Assembly (NCBI RefSeq): GCF_003675325.1
Contig: NZ_CP033073.1
Location: forward strand, 62,001-126,000
Direction of reading: 5' to 3'
DNA from: Streptomyces dangxiongensis
Lineage (GTDB): Bacteria; Actinomycetota; Actinomycetes; Streptomycetales; Streptomycetaceae
Length of the DNA stretch: 64,000 nt
The number at the start of each line of letters is the position of its first letter. Within the stretch, counting starts at the first letter, position 1. The translations under genes were made by a program, and so were the position numbers. Below are positions 18,622 to 27,621 of this stretch, in pieces. The notes beneath the pieces are model-generated. The model was not told the origin of the DNA, ran no database searches, and was given only the letters and a program-made list of their open reading frames with translations.

Positions 18622-18840
18622 TCAGGCCGGGTTGCCCGTCGTTTCCGTCCGGTCGGGACGGAAGATTTCCTCGATGGTCAGGCCGAAGACGTCGGCGATG
18701 GTGAACGCCAGAGGCAGGCTGGGATCGTGCCGCTCGGTTTCGATGGCGTTGATGGCCTGCCGGGAGACCCGGCACCGGTCGGCCAGGTCGGCCTGGCTCC
18801 ACCGGCGAGCTGCACGCAGTTCGCGTAGTCGGTTCTTCAA
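18622..18840 (-). CDS. XRE-family transcriptional regulator, 72 residues
   Basis: A complete small helix-turn-helix protein with almost nothing beyond the domain: LRELRAARRWSQADLADRCR and VSRQAINAIETERHDPSLPL, then FTIADVFGLTIEEIF. It is the second gene of a two-gene minus-strand unit, nine bases after the stop of a four-helix membrane protein. Small XRE proteins paired with a membrane protein usually autoregulate. The mirror-symmetric promoter region at 19264-19327 is its likely binding site. Confidence 0.88.
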   Translation of the reverse strand: MKNRLRELRAARRWSQADLADRCRVSRQAINAIETERHDPSLPLAFTIADVFGLTIEEIFRPDRTETTGNPA

Positions 18841-18849
18841 AGTGCGCCG

Positions 18850-19257
18850 TCACCGGTTCAGGCGGGTACGAAGGTCGGCGATCGTCATCCAGATGGCCAC
18901 GCCGCCAAGGAGGATCAACTGTACGAGCTGATGTAGCTGGATGATGCCTGCGGCATCGAGCAGGGTAGCCACTTGCAGCCCCACGAGGACTGCGGCGAAA
19001 GCGATGGCCATGCTCTCCAACTGGATCCTGCGCAGGTATTCGTCCGCGCGCCGGAATGCCCGCAGCAGCACCCAGACGATCGCGAGGGTGAAGACGGCGG
19101 TGGTCGCGATCCACCAGGCCTTCTGGGTGGTGCCCGGATTGGGGCTGCTGCCCAGTGCCAGGGCTATCACGCCCAAAGTAGACACGGGTATGCCGTCGAT
19201 GAGCACAGCGCGGCGGGCCGCGCGCGTCACCTGGTCCTGCTGTACCTGCTTTACCAT
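18850..19257 (-). CDS. Four-helix membrane protein paired with XRE regulator
   Basis: I chose the ATG at 19257 (135 residues, MVKQVQQDQVTRAARR) because a consensus -10 box ends six bases before it; a longer frame starting at 19296 would run through the promoter. The protein has four hydrophobic segments, two hairpins separated by RAFRRADEYLRRIQLESMA. This architecture is common in small membrane proteins co-transcribed with XRE regulators. The function is unknown. It shares a symmetric promoter with the divergent lipase gene. Confidence 0.82.
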   Translation of the reverse strand: MVKQVQQDQVTRAARRAVLIDGIPVSTLGVIALALGSSPNPGTTQKAWWIATTAVFTLAIVWVLLRAFRRADEYLRRIQLESMAIAFAAVLVGLQVATLLDAAGIIQLHQLVQLILLGGVAIWMTIADLRTRLNR

Positions 19258-19263
19258 GCAATG

Positions 19264-19327
19264 AATGTAAGGTCTCCTTTCCATCAAGTCAAGCATCCTT
19301 GACTCGATGGAAGGAGAACCTTACATT
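19264..19327. promoter_or_regulatory. Mirror-image divergent promoter pair
   Basis: Positions 19264-19293 and 19298-19327 are near-perfect 30-base inverted copies around a four-base centre. Each arm holds a full promoter: plus strand TTGACT at 19299-19304, 17-base spacer, TACATT at 19322-19327; minus strand TTGACT at 19292-19287, 17-base spacer, TACATT at 19269-19264. Each -10 box is followed by exactly six bases and then an ATG (19334 plus, 19257 minus), so both mRNAs should be leaderless or nearly so. The palindrome GTCAAGcatcCTTGAC in the centre overlaps both -35 boxes and is an obvious repressor site. Confidence 0.85.
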
Positions 19328-19333
19328 TTTGCC

Positions 19334-20578
19334 ATGTTGAACGAGAGACAGCTCCTGACCCGCCGAGCACTGCTCGGTACCGCCGTGGCGTCAGCCATCG
19401 CTTCCGTCCCGATGGCCACCGCGGCGTCCGCCCAGTCGCGACCCGCCGCGGACTCGCCGGTCGCCGCCGACCCCACGCCGACTCCGGTGCGGCTTACCCT
19501 GCCCGCACCAACCGGTCCGCATCCCCTGGGCACGGTCACCGCGCACCTCGTCGACCGGTCGCGCGTCGATCCCTGGCAGGGTTCCCGCCAGGCTCGGGAA
19601 CTCATGATCCAGCTCTGGTACCCGGCACGCGCCGCCCGTGACCACCGGCCCGCGCCTTGGATGTCACCCGGCGCCGTCACCTTCTTCGAGCGGGAACAGG
19701 GCATCCCGTCCGGCACGCTGCTGCTGCCGACCACGCACGCCCATCTGGCCGCACCGGTGGACCGCGGCCGGTGCGGGAGGCCGGTCGTCCTGTACTCACC
19801 GGGCCTGCGCAGCGACCGCAGCCTCGGCACAGTCCTGATCGAGGAACTAGCCAGCCACGGCTACCTGGTCGTCGCCATCGACCACACCTACGACGCCGAC
19901 CAAGTCGAGTTTCCCGACGGCCGGGTGGAAACCTTCGCCATTACCGGTGACATCGACGATGCGCTGATCGCCAAGGCCCTCGCTGTCCGCACCGCGGACA
20001 CCCGGTTCGTGCTGGACCAGCTCACCGCACTCAACGTCGGACACAACACCGACGCCGGACGTCGCCCCCTGCCACCCACCCTCGCCGGCGCGTTCGACCT
20101 GTCCCGCGTCGGCATGCTCGGCCACTCCCTCGGTGGTGCCACAGCCGCCGCAGCCATCCGCGCCGACCGGCGCCTGCGGGCCGGCGTCAACCTGGACGGC
20201 AGCCTCCTGCTACCCGTCACCGCCGGCACCGACCGGCCATTCCTTCTCTTCGGCAGCGACCCCGGCCCAGGCCCGGAGGATCCAAGCTGGGATCAGTTCT
20301 GGACCAGCCAGTACGGCTGGAAACGCGAACTGGCCCTCACCGGCTCCACACACACCTCGTTCACCGACCTGGAAACACTGCTACCCCAGGCCGCGCCCGC
20401 CCTCGGGCTGACGTCCAGCCAGGTGACGCAAGCAATCGGCCCCCTCGACCCGCACCGCGCCATCCAGACACAACGCGACTACACACGAGCATTCTTCGAC
20501 CTTCATCTACGCCACCTCGACAACCACCTGCTCCAGCACCCCTCACCCCGCTACCCGCAAATCCGGTTCCTCCGATGA
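19334..20578 (+). CDS. Secreted alpha/beta-hydrolase (PAF-acetylhydrolase/lipase-like)
   Basis: From the ATG at 19334 the product has 414 residues. A twin-arginine type signal is visible (TRRALLGTAVASAIASV with cleavage near ASA-Q). The hydrolase domain shows an oxyanion-region RPVVLYSPGL, AIDHTYDADQ, the nucleophile elbow GHSLGG with Ser265, and a late STHTSF histidine. This matches the platelet-activating-factor acetylhydrolase-like lipases of Streptomyces. The substrate is probably a short-chain ester or phospholipid outside the cell. It is divergent from the membrane protein/XRE pair and shares a symmetric promoter region with it, so it is probably co-regulated. Confidence 0.88.
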   Translation: MLNERQLLTRRALLGTAVASAIASVPMATAASAQSRPAADSPVAADPTPTPVRLTLPAPTGPHPLGTVTAHLVDRSRVDPWQGSRQARELMIQLWYPARAARDHRPAPWMSPGAVTFFEREQGIPSGTLLLPTTHAHLAAPVDRGRCGRPVVLYSPGLRSDRSLGTVLIEELASHGYLVVAIDHTYDADQVEFPDGRVETFAITGDIDDALIAKALAVRTADTRFVLDQLTALNVGHNTDAGRRPLPPTLAGAFDLSRVGMLGHSLGGATAAAAIRADRRLRAGVNLDGSLLLPVTAGTDRPFLLFGSDPGPGPEDPSWDQFWTSQYGWKRELALTGSTHTSFTDLETLLPQAAPALGLTSSQVTQAIGPLDPHRAIQTQRDYTRAFFDLHLRHLDNHLLQHPSPRYPQIRFLR

Positions 20579-21064
20579 GGCACCCGCCATACCCGCACCA
20601 CGGTCACCCCCCTCCATGCCCGCGGTGATCCCGCACGGGGGCACTCTCGCAGCCGCGACGTTCCTTCCCCCCGAGATACCCCGGCTCGCAAGGTCACCCG
20701 CCGTCTCGCACAGCAGCCCGCTACCCGACGCCAGGCCGGTGACAAAAAGCCTGCCTTTGTGACAAGTTTCGCGCCTCGGCTCAATACGGGGAGTGTTCGC
20801 CCATCTCAACGGCCTACTCAGGTAGCTGCTGCGGAAGAAGGAAGGTCGGAATGCCGAGCCATCGGCTTGTGTGATCGACGCCCAGAGCGTCATGACCTCC
20901 AGCAGCGGCCGAACTTTCTTCTCAGGTGCCCGCCACGCGGGAAGCGGCCCCGGGCCGGAAGCGAATGTCATCGCTCTCCGGCAGCCCGGCAGCCCTCACA
21001 ACACGACCCGGACGACACCGACAAGCACCACTGAGCACCACCGAGTGCCAAGGAACGCACCACC
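20579..21064. other. Intergenic region, no gene recognised
   Basis: Nearly 490 bases without a recognisable protein on either strand. Codon bias is weak and frames are short or compositionally odd. No strong hairpin was seen after the lipase gene. Confidence 0.4.
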
Positions 21065-21200
21065 GTGCCCGCCTTCGAGACCCTCCCCCGCTTCACCGCC
21101 GACCTCCAGCACCTCACCCCCGCCCGGCGTCGGCGCTTCCGCCGGGTCGTCCCGGACGCCTTCGTGCCCGACCTGCGTCCCGGCCGCCAGTTCCGCCCCG
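21065..21200 (+). pseudogene. Fragment of a conserved Streptomyces hypothetical protein
   Basis: GTG at 21065. The start (PAFETLPRFTADLQHLTPAR, then RRRFRRVVPDAFVPDLR) matches the N-terminus of a short conserved Streptomyces hypothetical that continues FRPGLRVKRV in intact copies. Here the frame degenerates after FRPGS, and the rest is missing. Confidence 0.55.
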
Positions 21201-21345
21201 GGTCACGGGAAGCGCGTGGGTTCGCCAATTCCCGCGCTCAGTGGCCGCCGAACCTGTCCGGGTCCTCATCTATGGGCCGCAGAAGCGGCCTGGTTCCCCG
21301 GTACCGGAGTGCGGCAGTCCTCGGAGGCTGAGCAGCGGGGTGGGG

Positions 21346-22233
21346 TCAGCTGGACCCTTGCGGGGAAGATACGTCGGCTTCGTGGGGGGCAGCCCAGGAG
21401 GCGAGTAGGCGTAGGCCTTCGTCGGAGGGTGAGGCGGGTTCGGCGGTGTAGATGGTGAGGGTGAGGCCGGGTTCGGCGGCCATCTCCAGGCCCTCGTAGG
21501 CGAGGGTGAGGTCCCCTACCGCGTGGTGGTGGTAGCGCTTGGTGCCGGTGCCGTGGTGGCGGACGTTGTGGGCGCCCCAGCGGGTGCGGAAGGCGTCGCT
21601 GCGGGTGGAGAGCTCGCCGACGAGGTCGTGGAGGTCTCTGTCGTGGGGGTTGCGGCCGGCTTCGGTGCGCAGGATGGCGACGGCGATGTCGGCGGCCTGG
21701 TCCCAGTCGGGGTAGAAGCGGCGGGAGGCGGGGTCGAGGAACTGGAAGCGGGCGAGGTTTTCCTGGTTGTGGGGGTTGGCGTAGACGTCGGCGTAGAAGG
21801 CGCGTGCGAGCTGGTTGGCGGCGAGGAGGTCCATGCGGCCGTTGCGGACGAAGGCGGGCCCGGCGGTGACGGCGTCGAGGGTCCACTGCAGGCTGCGGTG
21901 GGCTTTCCACTGCCGGGTGGTGCGGCGACGGGGGCGGGTGAGGGCGTCGGAGCCGTCGGCGGCCTGGGCCAGATGGAGGAGGTGGGCACGTTCGGCGTCG
22001 TCGAGCTGGAGGGCGCGGGCGACGGCTTCGAGGACGGCCGGAGAGACGCCGGCGAGGTTGCCGCGCTCCAGCTTGGCGTAGTACTCGACGCTGACGTCGG
22101 CGAGGGCGGCGACCTCGCTGCGGCGCAGGCCGGGAACGCGGCGCCGGGTGCCGGCGGGGAGCCCGGCCTGCTCGGGGGTGATCCTGGCTCGCCGCGAGGT
22201 GAGGAACTCGCTGGCCTCTCGCTGGTTGTCCAC
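21346..22233 (-). CDS. XRE-family regulator with MmyB-like ligand domain
   Basis: I chose the GTG at 22233 (VDNQREASEFLTSRRARIT), the usual N-terminus of this family. Residues about 8-75 form the helix-turn-helix (PGLRRSEVAALADVSVEYYA, then KLERG). The rest is the MmyB-like PAS-type domain (LLAANQLARAFYADVY, FQFLDPASRRFYPDW, KRYHHHAVGDLTLAYE). In Streptomyces these regulators very often sit divergent from a dehydrogenase or oxidoreductase gene, as here with the Zn-dependent alcohol dehydrogenase at 22425. Control of that oxidoreductase run is likely. The frame is intact. Confidence 0.92.
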   Translation of the reverse strand: MDNQREASEFLTSRRARITPEQAGLPAGTRRRVPGLRRSEVAALADVSVEYYAKLERGNLAGVSPAVLEAVARALQLDDAERAHLLHLAQAADGSDALTRPRRRTTRQWKAHRSLQWTLDAVTAGPAFVRNGRMDLLAANQLARAFYADVYANPHNQENLARFQFLDPASRRFYPDWDQAADIAVAILRTEAGRNPHDRDLHDLVGELSTRSDAFRTRWGAHNVRHHGTGTKRYHHHAVGDLTLAYEGLEMAAEPGLTLTIYTAEPASPSDEGLRLLASWAAPHEADVSSPQGSS

Positions 22234-22424
22234 CCCTCGACGGTACGTGCCGCACGCCACGGGAGGGATGCACTGCCGGTACACCCTTTGTCAGTGACTC
22301 GCTGTCCGTGCGAAGTGTGGGTTACCTGGGTGAGGCGGCGCTTTCCCCGCCGGACAGATGGCAGGGAAGGACGGCACGCGGGCCGCCGCAGACGGCCCGG
22401 TCCCCTCGTACCTAGGAACCCCTG

Positions 22425-23441
22425 ATGCACGGAGCAATGATCTACGCCCCCGGCGATGTCCGCTTCGAATCCCTCGACGACCCGAAGATCCTCCAGCCGA
22501 CCGACGCGATCATCCGTACGGCCGTGACCTGTGTGTGCGGCTCAGACCTGTGGCCCTACCGCGGCGCGGAGCCGGTCGGCGCCCCGCATCCGATGGGCCA
22601 CGAGTACGTCGGCTTCGTGGAGGAGGTCGGCAGCGCCGTCACCTCGGTCACGCCCGGCCAGTTCGTCGTCGGGTCCTTCGCCACCAGCGACAACACCTGC
22701 GTGAACTGCCAGAACGGCTTCCAGTCCGGCTGTCTGCACCGCGAGTTCATGTCCACCTGCCAGGCCGACTACGTCCGTATCCCCAACGCCCAGGGCACTC
22801 TGGTCGCCACCGACGAGGTGCCGGGCGAGGAGCTGTGGCCCGGGCTGCTGGCCGTCTCGGACGTGATGGGCACCGGCTGGTGGGCCGCCGACGCCGCCGA
22901 GGTGAAGCCCGGCTCGACCGCCGTGGTCGTCGGCGACGGCGCGGTCGGCCTGTGCGGGGTGATCGCGGCACGGGAGATGGGCGCGGAGCGGATCATCGCC
23001 ATGACCCGCCACGAGTCCCGGCAGAAGCTCGCGCGGGAGTTCGGTGCCACCGACATCGTCACCGAACGCGGCGACGAGGGCGTCGAGAGGATCAAGGAGA
23101 TGACCGGCGGGATCGGCGCCGACAGCGTAATGGAGTGCGTCGGCACTTCCGAGGCCATGCGGCAGGCCCTGCAGTCGGCCCGGCCCGGTGGCGACGTCGG
23201 CTTCGTCGGCGTCCCCCACGAGGTCGCCGTCGACGGCGAGGAGCTGTTCTTCTCCCCCGTCGGCCTGCGCGGCGGCCCCGCCCCCGTACGGCGCTACCTC
23301 CCCGACCTCATCGACCGCGTGCTCTCGCGCCGGATCGACCCCGGCAAGGTCTTCGACCTCACCCTGCCGCTGGAGCAGGTCGCCGAGGGCTACAAGGCCA
23401 TGGACGAGCGCCGCGCCGTCAAGACCCTCCTCACCCCCTGA
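22425..23441 (+). CDS. Zinc-dependent alcohol dehydrogenase
   Basis: 338 residues. The MDR fold is clear: catalytic zinc region VCGSDLWPYRG and PHPMGHEYVGFVEEVG, a Cys cluster at CVNCQNGFQSGC typical of the structural lobe, and the NAD(P)-binding loop VVGDGAVGLCGVIAAREMGA. It oxidises or reduces an alcohol/aldehyde pair; the substrate is unknown. It is the first gene of a plus-strand run (SDR, cyclophilin-like lipoprotein, MFS, two SDRs) and lies divergent from an XRE regulator. The frame is intact. Confidence 0.92.
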   Translation: MHGAMIYAPGDVRFESLDDPKILQPTDAIIRTAVTCVCGSDLWPYRGAEPVGAPHPMGHEYVGFVEEVGSAVTSVTPGQFVVGSFATSDNTCVNCQNGFQSGCLHREFMSTCQADYVRIPNAQGTLVATDEVPGEELWPGLLAVSDVMGTGWWAADAAEVKPGSTAVVVGDGAVGLCGVIAAREMGAERIIAMTRHESRQKLAREFGATDIVTERGDEGVERIKEMTGGIGADSVMECVGTSEAMRQALQSARPGGDVGFVGVPHEVAVDGEELFFSPVGLRGGPAPVRRYLPDLIDRVLSRRIDPGKVFDLTLPLEQVAEGYKAMDERRAVKTLLTP

Positions 23442-23507
23442 CCTGCTCCGCTTTCCCCCGCACGGGCCCCTCCCGCCCGTCTCCGCGTCTTCGAGGAGAA
23501 CCGCACC

Positions 23508-24175
23508 GTGACCACCTTCGCCCTCATCGGCGCCGGCCCCGGCCTGGGCCTCGCCACCGCCCGGCGCTTCGGCGCCGGGCGGTGCACACCGTCGCCCTGA
23601 TCTCCCGGAGTGCCGCACACCTCGACGGTCTCGTGGCCGAGCTAGATGGTGATGGGATCCAGGCCCGCCGTTACACCGCCGATGTCCTCGACCCCGGCTC
23701 CCTCACCACGGCCCTGCGCAGCGCCGCGGAAGAGCTGGGACCGGTGGAGATCCTGCAGTTCAGTCCGGTGCCCCGCGGCGACTTCATGAAGCCGGTCTTG
23801 GACACCACCGCCGGCGACCTGGACGATCCGCTGGCTTTCTCCGTCAAGGGGCCGGTGACCTGTGTGAACGCCGTCCTGCCCGGAATGCGGGCCCTTGGCC
23901 GGGGCACGCTGCTGTTCGTCAACGGCGGCAGCGCCGTGCGCCCGAACCCCGGAGTGGCCGGCACCTCGATCGCGTTCGCCGCCGAGAGCGCCTACACGGC
24001 GATGCTCCACGACGCCCTCGCCCCTGAGAACATCCACGTCGCCCAATTGATCGTCCCCGGGGCGATCCGCTCGGATGCCGAGCATTCCAGCCCTGAAGCC
24101 TTGGCCGAGCGCCTGTACGCCATCCACACCAAGCGCAGCAGGTTCCGGCACTACGCCGAGCCCATGCCCGCATGA
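23508..24175 (+). pseudogene. SDR-family oxidoreductase, one frameshift
   Basis: GTG at 23508 after GAGGAG. The frame opens MTTFALIGAGPGLGLATARR, a clear Rossmann glycine motif, and breaks near 23575-23585. Homology continues in another frame as HTVALISRSAAHLDGLVAEL, then FVNGGSAVRPNPG and the tail RSRFRHYAEPMPA, stopping at 24175. Only one small indel is needed to restore a protein of about 222 residues. It could be a real mutation or a sequencing indel. The stop overlaps the next start (ATGA). Confidence 0.8.
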
Positions 24176-24729
24176 CGACCCCGGGATATTCCCTCATGCA
24201 CTCCGCGGTCCACCGCGGTCTGGTCCGCTTCGCTGCGGCAGCCGCCCTGCTTCCGGCCGTGACCGCCTGCTCCAGCGACGCGCAAGAGGCCACGCCGCCC
24301 TCCGCGTCTTCCGCCTCCCCGGGGCCGCAGGAGACAGCAGCCCCCACCCCGCCGTCCACCTCCGAGAGGAGCACTCCCATGGACATCCGGGTCACCCTCG
24401 ACGGCCGCCGACCCGTCGACGCCGCCTTGAACGACAGCCCCGCCGCCCGCGACTTCGCCGCGCTGCTCCCGCTCACCTTGGACCTGGAGGACTTCCACGA
24501 CACGGAGCGGGTGGCCGACCTGCCGCGCAAGCTGGACACCTCCGGCGCCCCCGAACCGACCGCGGCCAAGGTCGGCGACATCGCCTACTACGCCCCCTGG
24601 GGCAACCTGGCCCTCTTCTACCAGGACGGGCCCGCCGCCTCCGCCGACCTGCTCGTCCTCGGCCACCTCGACGTCAGCGCCGCCCAGCTCGGCCAGGCCA
24701 AGCGCATCACCATCGAACCCACCTCCTGA
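24172..24729 (+). CDS. Lipoprotein with cyclophilin-like fold
   Basis: 185 residues, starting in a four-base overlap with the SDR. An N-terminal signal ends in a lipobox-like LPAVTACSS, so the mature protein would be lipid-anchored. A Pro/Ser/Thr-rich linker (about 38-67) leads into a domain beginning MDIRVTLDGRRPVDAALNDS and containing SPAARDFAALLPLTL and GDIAYYAPWGNLALFYQ, typical of the bacterial cyclophilin-like (YhfY/TM1367-like) family. The function is unknown. An internal ATG at about 24379 with a GAGGAG site (AGAGGAGCACTCCC) could also give a cytoplasmic form without the signal. Confidence 0.8.
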   Translation: MTTPGYSLMHSAVHRGLVRFAAAAALLPAVTACSSDAQEATPPSASSASPGPQETAAPTPPSTSERSTPMDIRVTLDGRRPVDAALNDSPAARDFAALLPLTLDLEDFHDTERVADLPRKLDTSGAPEPTAAKVGDIAYYAPWGNLALFYQDGPAASADLLVLGHLDVSAAQLGQAKRITIEPTS

Positions 24730-24774
24730 CCCCGGCGACTCCCTGAACCCCCCTAGAGGAAGAGAAGTACCTGT

Positions 24775-25942
24775 ATGCCTTCCGCAGCCAGCACCCCCAC
24801 GGGCAAGCTGCCCTTCGTCGTGTGGGTGCTCGCCGCCGGCACGTTCCTGATGGGCACCACCGAGTTCGTCATCGCCGGACTCCTCCCGGAGATCGCCGGT
24901 GACCTCGGCGTCGGCGTCTCCCGCGCCGGTCTGCTGATCACCGCCTTCGCGATCGGCATGATCGTCGGCGGGCCGACCATGGCCCTGGCCACACTGCGCC
25001 TGCCCCAGCGCCTGACCCTCGTCCTGGCCCTGACCGTCTTCGCCCTCGGGCACGTCGTCGCCGCGCTCAGCACCTCCTTCACCGTCGTCCTGGCCGCCCG
25101 AGTGGTGACCGCGCTGGCCACCGGCGCGTTCTGGGCCGTCGGCTTCGTCATCGCCACCGCCGCCGCAGGCCCGGCCCGCGCCACCCGGGCCATCGGCGTC
25201 ATGATGGGCGGCCTGACCCTGGCCAACGTCGTCGGCGTGCCGATCGGCTCCTTCGTCGGCCAGTACACCGGCTGGCGCGGCCCCTTCTGGGCCCTGGCCG
25301 TCCTCGCGGGTCTCGCCGCCGTGTTCGTCGGCCGTTTCATCCCCCGGACGGAACAGCGGGCCAAGATCTCGGTACGGGCCGAGGTCCGCGCCCTGCGCCA
25401 GGGCCGACTGTGGCTCGCCCTGGCCGCGGCCGTACTGATCATGGGCGGCGTCCTGGCCACCTACACCTACATCACCCCTCTGCTGACCGACCGCGCCGGC
25501 ATCCCGGCCGGGGCCGTCCCGCTGGTCCTGATCGTCTTCGGGCTCGGTGCCCTGGGCGGCACCGCCATCGGCGGCCGGCCCCGTCACCGCCGTCGCCCTG
25601 GTCTTCCTCATGGCCCTGGCCGGGTTCACCGTCAACCCTGTCGTCACCTCCGTCGCCCTCCGTGCCGCCGGCGACGCCCCCACCCTCACCTCGGCGCTGA
25701 CCACCTCCGCCTACAACACCGGCATCGCCGCCGGCTCCGCCCTCGCAGGCCAAGCCCTGAACACCTCCCTCGGCCTGACCGGACCGGCCCTGGTCGGCGC
25801 CCTCTTCGCCACCCTCACCCTCCTGCCGCTCATCGCCCTCGCCCTCAGCGGCACCCGACGACAAGCCCGGATCGTGGCCCAGCGCACCGCCCCGGCCCCC
25901 GTAGACGACGACATCACCGCACCGGGGCCTTCACGGCACTGA
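24775..25942 (+). pseudogene. MFS transporter with internal deletion/frameshift
   Basis: The first 265 codons encode a DHA1-type major facilitator (GTFLMGTTEFVIAGLLPEIA, then helices through LIVFGLGALGGTAIGG). At about 25570 the expected helix and loop are missing and the reading frame changes. The remaining helices follow in a second frame (PVTAVALVFLMALAGFTVNP, later LTGPALVGALFATLTLLPL) to a stop at 25942. So a short deletion, not just one base, has removed part of the second half. Confidence 0.8.
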
Positions 25943-25993
25943 CCCATCTCCGGGCCCGTCGTCCACGGCCCGCCTCTCGATGGGAGAACCCGC

Positions 25994-26766
25994 GTGAACA
26001 TCACCTACGACTTCCACGACAAGACCGCCTTCGTCACCGGCGCCGCCGGCGGCATCGGCCGTGCCACCGCCCTCACCTTCGCCCGCGCGGGGGCACGCCT
26101 CGCCCTCGCCGACATGTCCGCCGACGGCCTGCAAGAGACCGCCCGCCTGATCGCCGCCACCGGTGGCGGCGAAGCCCTCACCCTCATCTGTGATGTCACC
26201 GGCGAGGAAGACGTCCAGGCCGCGGTCGACCGGACCGTCGAATGCTTCGGAAGCCTGGACGCGCCTTCAACAACGCCGGCGTCGAACAGCCCGTCCAGCC
26301 GGCCTCCGACACCGCCAAGGACGACTGGGACCGCATCCTCGGAGTCAGCCTCACCGGAGCGTTCCTGTGCACCGGCGCCCAGATCCGGCAGATGCTCCAG
26401 CAGGACGGCGGCGGCGGCGCCATCGTCAACGTCTCTTCCGGCGCCGGGGTCAAGGGTTTCCAGGGCCAGGCCGCCTGCGCCGCCGCCAAGCACGGGATCA
26501 TCGGTTCACCCGCTCCACCGCTCTTGATCACGCCGCGCAGGGCATTCGCATCAACGCCTGTCTGCCCCGGGATCATCGACACCGAGATGATCCGCCGCTT
26601 CGGCGACACCCGCCCCGGCGGACGCGAAGGGCTCATCGCCGACGAACCCGTCGGCCGCCTCGGCAAGCCCGAGGAGATCGCCTCCGCCGTGCTCTGGCTG
26701 TGCTCCGACGGCGCCGCCTTCACCATCGGCACCGCCCTCGTCGTCGACGGCGGCCAGACCACCTGA
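25994..26766 (+). pseudogene. SDR-family oxidoreductase with about three frameshifts
   Basis: GTG at 25994. The start MNITYDFHDKTAFVTGAAGG-IGRA is a standard SDR N-terminus. The frame breaks near 26265 (GSLDA then FNNAGVEQPVQ in the next frame). A second pair of compensating shifts lies between about 26500 and 26570, where FTRSTALDHAAQGIRINA appears in a third frame. The C-terminus (KPEEIASAVLWLCSDGAAFT, VVDGG) is normal. It is a paralogue of the intact SDR just downstream. Confidence 0.8.
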
Positions 26767-26824
26767 GCCGCCAGCATCCCCACCACACCCCGGCGTCGAA
26801 ATCCCACGTGAGGAGTCACCCCCC

Positions 26825-27592
26825 ATGAACCCCACCTACGACTTCACCGGCCAGGTCGCCTTCGTCACCGGCGCCTCCTCGGGCATGGGCCTGGCCGCCG
26901 CCCGCGCGTTCGCCGAAGCGGGCGCCGCCGTCACCCTCGCCGACATCGACGAGACGGCCGTGAACCAGGCGGCGAAGGAGCTCACCGACGCGGGCCGCCG
27001 GGCCCTCGCCCTGGTCTGTGACGTCACCGACGAGGACCAGGTCGGCGTCGCCGTCGACCGCACGGTGGAGACCTTCGGCCGCCTCGACATGGCCTACAAC
27101 AACGCCGGCATCATGCCCCCGCCCACCGACGCCGCCGACGAGAGCGCCGAGCAGTTCGACCGCGTCCAGGGCATCAACCTGCGCGGCATCTGGGCGAGCA
27201 TGAAACACGAACTGCGCCACATGCGCGACCAGGGCAGCGGCGCCATCGTCAACTGCTCCTCTCTCGGCGGCCTCGTCGGCAACCCCGGACGTGCCGCCTA
27301 CCACGCCTCCAAGCACGGCGTAATCGGTCTGACCAGGAGCGCCGCCCTCGAATACGGCCCGCGCGGTGTGCGCGTCAACGCCGTCTGCCCCGGCACCATC
27401 AGCACCCCCATGGTCGACGCCATGGTCGAAGGCGGAGAACTCGACCGCGACCAGGCCGAAACGGGCCAGGCCATCCACCGGCTCGGCACCGCCGAGGAGA
27501 TCGCCCAGGCCGTCCTGTGGCTATGCAGCCCCGGCGCCAGCTACGTCACCGGCATCGCCCTGCCCGTCGACGGCGGCTACACCGCCCAGTAG
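26825..27592 (+). CDS. SDR-family oxidoreductase
   Basis: 255 residues and intact. It has TGASSGMG for cofactor binding, NNAG in the middle, the active-site pair YHASK, and VNAVCPGTISTPMV with a closing PVDGGYTAQ, as in glucose-1-dehydrogenase-like SDRs. A GAGGAG site precedes the ATG. It ends the plus-strand oxidoreductase run that starts at 22425 and is closely related to the broken SDR immediately upstream, suggesting a tandem duplication. The substrate is unknown. Confidence 0.92.
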   Translation: MNPTYDFTGQVAFVTGASSGMGLAAARAFAEAGAAVTLADIDETAVNQAAKELTDAGRRALALVCDVTDEDQVGVAVDRTVETFGRLDMAYNNAGIMPPPTDAADESAEQFDRVQGINLRGIWASMKHELRHMRDQGSGAIVNCSSLGGLVGNPGRAAYHASKHGVIGLTRSAALEYGPRGVRVNAVCPGTISTPMVDAMVEGGELDRDQAETGQAIHRLGTAEEIAQAVLWLCSPGASYVTGIALPVDGGYTAQ

Positions 27593-27621
27593 GGCCCGAG
27601 CCAGTCAGCCACTCCGCTCCA

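Noticed and set aside
19257..19296. The upstream start at 19296 for the four-helix membrane protein
   Set aside because: It would place the first codons inside the -35/-10 region of its own promoter; the ATG at 19257 is six bases after the -10 box.
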